In this document: piece after piece, positions 7,991 through 12,252 of the stretch
Numbering within the stretch: position 1 is the stretch's first letter
Layout of the letters: every line of letters starts with the position of its first letter
NCBI GenBank assembly: GCA_023428025.1
Contig: JAEYZN010000017.1
Coordinates: 1-19,734 of the forward strand
Length of the DNA: 19,734 nt
DNA from: Bacillota bacterium
Lineage (GTDB): Bacteria > Bacillota > Clostridia > Christensenellales > SZUA-584
Direction of reading: 5' to 3'
Made by a program: the position numbers and the translations under genes
The notes under the pieces: model-generated
What the model saw: only the letters and a program-made list of their open reading frames with translations
What the model was told of the DNA's origin: nothing
Databases searched by the model: none

Positions 7991-8237
7991 AATCATTCAC
8001 CTCCGTTCATTTTGGCGGGAAACCTCCGCCTGTTTTCGCCTCCCTGTCAACCCGAAGTGCAGCGACGTTCCCCACAATAATCCTCTCTCAATGGTATTCT
8101 CCGTCCCGGCCAGACGAAGCGCTTCCATTTCTTTTGCCTTTCTATGTGATACCTTGCCGATAAAGATTGCCGGGGAGGGAATTCCCCTCCCCACAACCAG
8201 ATGGAACGGCCTTATAACCCCCAAAGGATAGCCGTCC
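7991..8237. other. Hairpin-rich spacer inside the head module, probably no gene
   Basis: This 247-bp stretch separates the small head gene from the adaptor gene in an otherwise tightly packed region. A 75-codon minus-strand frame crosses it (7997-8224), but it runs over the adaptor's ribosome-binding site, has no good ribosome-binding site of its own, and its translation is Arg/Lys-rich with no recognisable family. Two hairpins are visible: GGCGG-7 nt-CCGCC at 8014-8030, and an 8-bp perfect stem GGGGAGGG-5 nt-CCCTCCCC at 8172-8192. The second hairpin has no U-run on either strand, so it is not a classic terminator. I read the stretch as an inserted dispersed intergenic element or an unrecognised structured RNA. 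The adaptor's ribosome-binding site is at 8001-8005. Confidence 0.45.
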
Positions 8238-8600
8238 CTACAGCTGGACCGCCTCGATCTGTACCGCGCCGAGCGATTCGCTGTCCAACGCCGTCCCGGC
8301 GCTGTCCACCAGCACTACGGTAATCACGTTGCCGCTCTTGTAACGTGCGGTGTCGTACAGCGCGATATACCCTTCGGCATTCGCGGCCACCGGCACGTCG
8401 TTGTCGCCCAGCGGCGCGCGCGGGCCGTCGCCCGCCTTCACGCGCACGATGATGCCCGCCGCGTTGCCGTTGCTCACGCGCAGCGCCAGGCGCGTGTCCT
8501 TGCCCACCGCCACCGTCTGAATCTCCTGCGCCGGTTCGATCGCCGTCACCGCCTTGACGTTCACGGTGCCGCCGCTGATGTTAAATACAGTCACTGCCAT
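8238..8600 (-). CDS. Small head protein, possible capsid decoration or head-fiber protein
   Basis: The 120-aa product begins MAVTVFNISGGTVNVKAV and is almost wholly predicted strand, rich in Val, Ala, Gly and Thr (VAVGKDTRLALRVSNGNAAGIIVRV, YKSGNVITVVLVDSAG). AAGGAGG lies 9 nt before the ATG. It starts 15 bp after the capsid gene, the usual place of decoration or head-stabilisation genes, and the beta-sandwich-like character agrees. I do not recognise a named family, so the function is inferred from position and fold type only. There are no cysteines and no signal or membrane segment. Confidence 0.5.
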   Translation of the reverse strand: MAVTVFNISGGTVNVKAVTAIEPAQEIQTVAVGKDTRLALRVSNGNAAGIIVRVKAGDGPRAPLGDNDVPVAANAEGYIALYDTARYKSGNVITVVLVDSAGTALDSESLGAVQIEAVQL

Positions 8601-8614
8601 CTCTCATATCCTCC

Positions 8615-9454
8615 TTAAACTTCCGTCTCTTCCGCCGTCGTCAGGTCCACGCTCACCAGCTCGCCGGGGCGTATCACCGACGCGCCGTACAGGTGCAGCA
8701 CCTTGAACGCGTCCGCAAACGTCTTTTCGGGGCTGTACCGTTCGATCATGCTGGCGGGGATCTGTTCGGCCAACGCCAGCGCCTGCCGCGTGAACGCCAT
8801 GCAGTGGTGCACGTCGCCTGTCTTCTTGATGGAATTGCTCACATACACGCCAAAGTTGAGGTAGCTGCCCTTGAAGCCCTTGTCCATCACCTTCTCGTTG
8901 GTCTGCTGGAACACAATCTTGCCGAGCACCAGCTTGGTGTAGATGGCGGGCGAGATGACGAGGAAGCGCTCCTCCTCAAACGGCACGTCCGCCTCCAGCA
9001 ACGCCTGCTCCGCCTCGGCCAGCGTGGAGAGGATGGATCTGGACGTCACGGTGTCGTTGGATATCTTCTTGCCCGCCTGGCCATGGAACCCCGCGAGATA
9101 CTCGTCCAGCGTCTGCGCCAGCGCCTTCTTGGCCTCGCGCACCTCCACGCCGAACACCTCGCCCTGGGCCTGCGCCTTGTCCACCCTGTCCACCTCCACG
9201 TTGACGTACTTCGCCTGCGTGATGTACAGGTCCTGATTGTAGCTGGACTTCTGCTCCAGCGTGATGTCCTGCCCCGGCGTATAGTCGCGCACGGTGGGGC
9301 GCCCCACGCCCGCGATGTGCAGCACGTCGCCCTTCTTGCTGATCTCGCCAATGATGGGCCCCTTGTACGTCAGGTTCTTGAATACGCAGTCGCGCCCTCT
9401 GTTCGTCATCAGCTCCCTGGCCAGCGCCTCCGGCCTGAATCCTTCGTAAGCCAT
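8615..9454 (-). CDS. Major capsid protein (HK97-fold / P22-coat-like)
   Basis: The 279-aa product is the likely shell-forming subunit. AGGAGG lies 7 nt before the ATG, and the gene directly follows the scaffold gene (15 bp), the conserved order scaffold-capsid. Supporting traits: a short N-terminal arm, an extended strand region with GEISKKGDVLHIAGVGRPTV and QKSSYNQDLYITQAKYVNVEVD (typical of the E-loop and P-domain strands of P22-like coats that lack a cleaved delta domain), a long spine-like helix (VDKAQAQGEVFGVEVREAKKALAQTLDEYLAG) and an A-domain section with ERFLVISPAIYTKLV, FGVYVSNSIKK and HCMAFTRQALALAEQI. The C-terminus includes VLHLYGASVIRPGELVSVDL, a pattern frequent in such coat proteins. 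There is no frameshift or break, so it should be able to assemble if expressed. Confidence 0.85.
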   Translation of the reverse strand: MAYEGFRPEALARELMTNRGRDCVFKNLTYKGPIIGEISKKGDVLHIAGVGRPTVRDYTPGQDITLEQKSSYNQDLYITQAKYVNVEVDRVDKAQAQGEVFGVEVREAKKALAQTLDEYLAGFHGQAGKKISNDTVTSRSILSTLAEAEQALLEADVPFEEERFLVISPAIYTKLVLGKIVFQQTNEKVMDKGFKGSYLNFGVYVSNSIKKTGDVHHCMAFTRQALALAEQIPASMIERYSPEKTFADAFKVLHLYGASVIRPGELVSVDLTTAEETEV

Positions 9455-9469
9455 TTCATGTCCTCCTGA

Positions 9470-10147
9470 TTATTGTTTTTTCCCCGTGAGATACGCCCAG
9501 ATGCGGCTGTGGTTGCGCTCGAGGTCCGCGGACGACATGCGCGCGATGGTGTCTTCGGACAGCGGCCTTTGCGCCGCGTCCCCGGTACCAAGCGCTCCGC
9601 CCATGCTGGCCGCCGCGTTGCGCGCGTTGGTTTCGCGCGTCTTCAGCTGCTTCTCCAGCTCCGCCGCCCGGTAAGACAGGTACGCCTCCGTCAGCGGCAC
9701 GCCGCGTTTCCAGCCCGCCATCACAGCCTCGGGCAGCTGCCTCGGGTCTTCGTTCGGATACGCCTTCATGAAGGCGCCGAGCTGCGCGTCCACCATCGCC
9801 TGCGCGTCCCCCTCCAGCGAGCCTCGCAGCGCCTTCAGCGCCTCCGCGTCGGAAATGCCGCGCCGCTGCGCATAGGCCCTCGCCATCGCTTCCAGCTCTC
9901 CGTACCCAGTCAGCTTCTGTTCGGCTTCTGCCAGCCGCCCGTTGATCTTGTCGTAGTTCAGCCCCTTCTGGGCATATTCGGCAGCCGCCTCACGGGTCAG
10001 CGGCCGCTCCTCCTTGTTGTAGCGCACCGTCAAAAACGGCGCTTCGCTCACCTCCGCCGCTTCCCCCGTCTCCGGGGCCGCGGTCATCTCCGTGTCCGGC
10101 TGGTTGGCCGGCATCGCTTCGGCCTGTGGCAGGGCCGTCTCATCCAT
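9470..10147 (-). CDS. Capsid scaffolding protein
   Basis: The 225-aa product is probably the internal scaffold that directs procapsid assembly. The frame extends to 10306, but the start at 10147 (MDETALPQAEAMPANQ) is preferred: AAAGGAG lies 8 nt upstream, and the extra N-terminus would be read across a terminator and a palindromic repeat. The N-terminus is acidic and Ala/Pro/Glu-rich. Residues about 38-80 carry FLTVRYNKEERPLTREAA and QKGLNYDKI, a pattern common in scaffold proteins of Clostridia phages, followed by long charged helices (INGRLAEAEQKL; AYLSYRAAELEKQLKTRETNARN). The last residues are basic (AYLTGKKQ), matching the known coat-binding C-terminal end of P22-type scaffolds. It lies directly before the capsid gene. 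A terminator stands between it and the upstream gene. Confidence 0.82.
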   Translation of the reverse strand: MDETALPQAEAMPANQPDTEMTAAPETGEAAEVSEAPFLTVRYNKEERPLTREAAAEYAQKGLNYDKINGRLAEAEQKLTGYGELEAMARAYAQRRGISDAEALKALRGSLEGDAQAMVDAQLGAFMKAYPNEDPRQLPEAVMAGWKRGVPLTEAYLSYRAAELEKQLKTRETNARNAAASMGGALGTGDAAQRPLSEDTIARMSSADLERNHSRIWAYLTGKKQ

Positions 10148-10178
10148 GGTTCCAGTCTCCTTTGCTGTTTGTTGTATC

Positions 10179-10208
10179 AAAAAAGAGCCCTGTGGTTTTA
10201 GGCTCTTT
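10179..10208 (-). terminator. Rho-independent terminator ahead of the scaffold gene
   Basis: On the minus strand an 8-bp perfect stem AAAGAGCC / GGCTCTTT (10201-10208 with 10182-10189) encloses an 11-nt loop and runs into a string of T residues ending at 10179. It follows the 120-aa protein gene, but the T-run ends only about 20 nt before the ribosome-binding site of the scaffold gene, so little room remains for a fresh promoter. It may act as an attenuator or need antitermination. Confidence 0.72.
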
Positions 10209-10270
10209 GTTTGCGCTTCCATCTCTGCCAAAGCTTTCTCTTGAGATCGCCTGTTATCCCGTCGCGACCC

Positions 10271-10355
10271 GCAGGGGACGGTTTTAGCCGTTCCTCTGCA
10301 CGCCATTTTCCCGCATAATGCTCGCGCCTCATAGGGGCGGGCCTCTGCGCCCGCC
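10271..10355. repeat. Composite palindromic repeat, copy A
   Basis: An 85-nt unit made of an imperfect hairpin (GCAGGGGACGG loop CCGTTCCTCTGC), a linker containing CCCGCATAATGC, and a second hairpin with a perfect 7-bp stem GGCGGGC-CTCTGC-GCCCGCC (10336-10355). The same order of parts, with the identical 12-mer, occurs at 15044-15122 outside the phage cluster. The copy sits between the 120-aa protein gene and the scaffold gene. The features are those of a REP/BIME-like host intergenic element. Confidence 0.7.
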
Positions 10356-10390
10356 TTTTCACCTGAGCCCCGCCCGCTATCACCGCGCCG

Positions 10391-10753
10391 CTACAGCATC
10401 AGCTTGTTTCGGTTGCCGCGCACCACCCGGCTCCTGTCCGTCATCTCGTCCGCGCCCGGGCCCGCGCCCAGCGCCTTCTCCGCCTTCAGCAGCAGTAACG
10501 GCGATATCCGCCCCTTCTCCGCCGCCTGCCGCAGCGCGTTCAGCAGTTCGTCCGCGCCCGCGCCCGCTGACACCATCCTGCCGATCTCCTCCGGCAGCCC
10601 CGCATCCGCGTCGCCTGATTCCACGCCCTCCTTCAGTATCGACACCAGCTCGCCGCCCAACGCCATGGCGCCCGGCTTTTTTGTCGCGCCGCCCAGCATC
10701 TCATCCGCCTCGTTTTCAAACGCGTTCGCGCCCTGCCATTCCGTGCTGTTCAT
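10391..10753 (-). CDS. Head-associated protein sharing a repeat module with the portal tail
   Basis: The 120-aa product begins MNSTEWQGANAFENEADEML. AAAGGCGG lies about 10 nt before the ATG. Residues about 35-96 (ELVSILKEGVESGDAD, GLPEEIGRMVSAGAGADELL, ALRQAAEKGRISPLLLLKAE) align by eye with two segments in the C-terminal tail of the portal protein (LEALMQRIREGAQFG... and DVAALMARVRAGANAG...). All three have the order: short helix, Gly turn, Pro-X-X helix, D/E-rich helix ending in AA-x-G, and a closing helix. The C-terminal 20 residues are basic (RSRVVRGNRNKLML), which could bind DNA or scaffold. It lies between the DsrE gene and the scaffold gene and is flanked by a terminator on each side. 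I do not recognise a named family; a role in the head is inferred from the shared module. Confidence 0.6.
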   Translation of the reverse strand: MNSTEWQGANAFENEADEMLGGATKKPGAMALGGELVSILKEGVESGDADAGLPEEIGRMVSAGAGADELLNALRQAAEKGRISPLLLLKAEKALGAGPGADEMTDRSRVVRGNRNKLML

Positions 10754-10787
10754 CCTCTTAACCGCCTTTCATTCGTTTTTGTGGTAC

Positions 10788-10838
10788 AAAAAAAGGACTG
10801 TAGCCGCCGCGCGTCCCGCGCCAACCGGCCCCGTCCTT
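10788..10838 (-). terminator. Probable Rho-independent terminator after the DsrE gene
   Basis: On the minus strand AAGGAC (10833-10838) pairs with GTCCTT (10793-10798), with further GC-rich pairing possible in the long interior, and is followed by a run of seven T residues ending at 10788. It follows the DsrE gene and ends about 25 nt before the ribosome-binding site of the 120-aa protein gene, the same arrangement as at 10179-10208. Confidence 0.58.
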
Positions 10839-10876
10839 CCATTCAAATTATATATGTGCTCTCCTGCGCCGCCGCT

Positions 10877-11215
10877 TTACAGCGCCAGCACCTTCCAGCC
10901 GTCCTTGATCATGCCTGTCAGCGGCCCGCCGGCGTCCACCACCTCGATGCCCAGATCCTCCAGCGCCGCCGCCGCGCCATAGCTGTCCGCGCACGAACGG
11001 CTGGCCACAACCTCCACGCCGTCGTCCATCAGCTCCCGCACGCGCATCGCGAGGTCGTCATACTCCGCCAGCACCCGTGCCGACGGCCCCCACACGACCA
11101 GCTTCACCGCGCCGAATCCGCCGTTTTGCCGCGCTTCTTTGGTATACGGCAGCACCGTGTGCATCACCGTCTCCCTGTCCGCCGTTGTCCACAGCACCGC
11201 CAAATTTTCCATCAT
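10877..11215 (-). CDS. DsrE-family protein
   Basis: The 112-aa product matches the small DsrE/YchN-like fold seen as single-domain proteins in many Clostridia: a first strand with a TTADRE turn (LAVLWTTADRETVMHTVL), then VKLVVWGPSARVLAE, a helix, DGVEVVASRSCADSYG with the conserved-position Cys75, LEDLGIEVVDAGGPLTGMIKDGWKVLAL. Start at 11215 (or 11212) rather than the longer frame to 11242, because GGAGG lies 6-9 nt before it. DsrE relatives take part in sulfur transfer or are of unknown role; the single Cys could carry a persulfide, but this is not shown. It is a host-type gene inserted between two phage genes, on the same strand, followed by its own terminator. A TATGAT at 11243-11238 could be a -10 element, though no matching -35 at usual spacing is clear. 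Confidence 0.85.
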   Translation of the reverse strand: MMENLAVLWTTADRETVMHTVLPYTKEARQNGGFGAVKLVVWGPSARVLAEYDDLAMRVRELMDDGVEVVASRSCADSYGAAAALEDLGIEVVDAGGPLTGMIKDGWKVLAL

Positions 11216-11242
11216 CGCCGCCCTCCTTTTCATTATTATCAT

Positions 11243-11443
11243 ACCGTGTTTTGCCGGCCGCTTCTATCAAAGCTATGTAAAGAAAATATGGCTGATCTGA
11301 GATAAAAAGGAGGTCATACGCGGCAGCAAAGCCATAACACGTCTTTACGGGGACGCGCCCCGCCGGCCTGTGCCACAGGCTCTTCCGTGACCGCGGGCAG
11401 ACGGGGCGGCATCCCCGGTCGGCAAAACTGCCTGCCGTCCGCG
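11243..11443. other. Spacer of about 200 bp with several palindromes
   Basis: No gene is supported here. It holds a CGGGG-5 nt-CCCCG hairpin (11348-11362), directly followed by the perfect inverted repeat GCCTGTG-C-CACAGGC (11366-11380), and a GGGG-CGGCAT-CCCC hairpin near 11414. There is no T-run beside them on the minus strand, so they are not typical terminators. Their GC-rich paired form resembles the palindromic repeats elsewhere in the window. Confidence 0.45.
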
Positions 11444-11839
11444 TTACGCGATCAGCAGTTCAATGATCATGATGATCACCGAAGCGATGCCCGGCACCGC
11501 GGCGATCAGCGCGATCCGCCATGTGCGGCGGTTGTTTTGCTCGCGGGAGGTGTTCAGCTCTATCGATCCGATCTTCTCCTCCAGGCGGTCGAGCATCTGC
11601 TGAAACAGCTTGTGCTCGCCCTCAATGCCAGCCTTGATGCCGTTGATCCGGCCGTCCATGCTGGCCATGGCCACGCGCAGTTCACTGATCTGTTCCTCCA
11701 GCTTGTTGATCCGCTGGTTCCCGGCGTACAGCGCATCGGTGCGTGCGGACAGGCAATCTGCCGCCTGCGCCAACAGCTTCCGGTCGTTATCGTCCAGTCC
11801 CAGCTCCATCCGGCTGGCGAATTCGCCCAATTTGGACAT
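11444..11839 (-). CDS. Coiled-coil protein with C-terminal membrane anchor (XhlA-like, tentative)
   Basis: The 131-aa product starts MSKLGEFASRMELGLDDND. Residues about 40-100 are a charged coiled coil (INKLEEQISELRVAMASMDGRI, QMLDRLEEKIGSIE), and residues about 105-130 form one membrane span (WRIALIAAVPGIASVIIMIIELLIA) preceded by basic NNRRTWR. This layout fits phage haemolysin XhlA-type proteins, which assist holins in lysis, but a host coiled-coil membrane protein cannot be excluded. The ribosome-binding site is weak (GGAAGA about 11 nt before ATG). It stands apart from the lysin gene, between spacers of about 200 and 410 bp. A TATAAT at 11903-11898 may drive it. Confidence 0.5.
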   Translation of the reverse strand: MSKLGEFASRMELGLDDNDRKLLAQAADCLSARTDALYAGNQRINKLEEQISELRVAMASMDGRINGIKAGIEGEHKLFQQMLDRLEEKIGSIELNTSREQNNRRTWRIALIAAVPGIASVIIMIIELLIA

Positions 11840-11897
11840 CAGTTCATATTCTTCCGTGACCCATCACCCCATTTCTGTTATTACAGGGTACATTATT

Positions 11898-11903
11898 ATT
11901 ATA
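11898..11903 (-). promoter_or_regulatory. Candidate -10 element for the coiled-coil protein gene
   Basis: A consensus TATAAT on the minus strand lies about 59 nt upstream of the ATG at 11839, in an AT-rich pocket of otherwise GC-rich DNA. No good -35 hexamer is found at 16-18 bp (the match there is AGGCAC-like), so the call is weak. Confidence 0.3.
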
Positions 11904-12149
11904 TGCGTATAGGGTATCACGTGCCTGACCATTCCCCCTTTTCCCGACATCGCGCCAAACGTCACAGTGACGAATCCCCCGTACAAATGCAGGATCGAGG
12001 CGCATGTCCACCCGGATACATACACCTCTGCGGCCGCCTGCTTGCGCAAAGCATGGGATATGTAATGACGACCGGTTCCCTGCACGCTTCCCGCCTGGAC
12101 ATACGCGCGCAGCCTGTAGGAAACGGATTTCACCCCGTCCCGCTTACAC

Positions 12150-12182
12150 GCATCCTGCAGGGGCGGCCTGAGGTCGCCCGCG
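12150..12182. repeat. Short palindromic repeat, copy C
   Basis: The sequence around GCAGGGGCGGCCTGAGGTCGCC forms a stem GGGCGGCC-TGA-GGTCGCCC with one G-T wobble. It matches the second half of the composite repeats at 10271 and 15044 (G-rich arm GGGGCG, C-rich arm CGCCCGC), and lies about 70 bp past the portal stop codon. Confidence 0.55.
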
Positions 12183-12252
12183 CTCACAATCCCCTTGTAA
12201 GACGCGGTCTCAAAACCGTTATCTTTTCGGATGCCGATACCGTATTCCGCTT

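Larger units (their letters stand above)
11840..12252. other. 413-bp spacer between portal and coiled-coil genes
   Basis: A 107-codon minus-strand frame (11864-12187) covers most of this stretch, but its first 13 codons are a palindromic repeat (12150-12182), no ribosome-binding site precedes it, and the translation matches no family I know. I treat it as non-coding or as a decayed gene. The part next to the coiled-coil gene is AT-rich and contains a perfect TATAAT on the minus strand. Confidence 0.4.

Noticed and set aside
7997..8224. Minus-strand frame of 75 codons in the head module
   Set aside because: Covers two hairpins and the ribosome-binding site of the next gene; basic, unrecognised translation. 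Reported only as a spacer element.
11864..12187. Minus-strand frame of 107 codons after the portal
   Set aside because: Starts inside a palindromic repeat, lacks a ribosome-binding site and shows no family.
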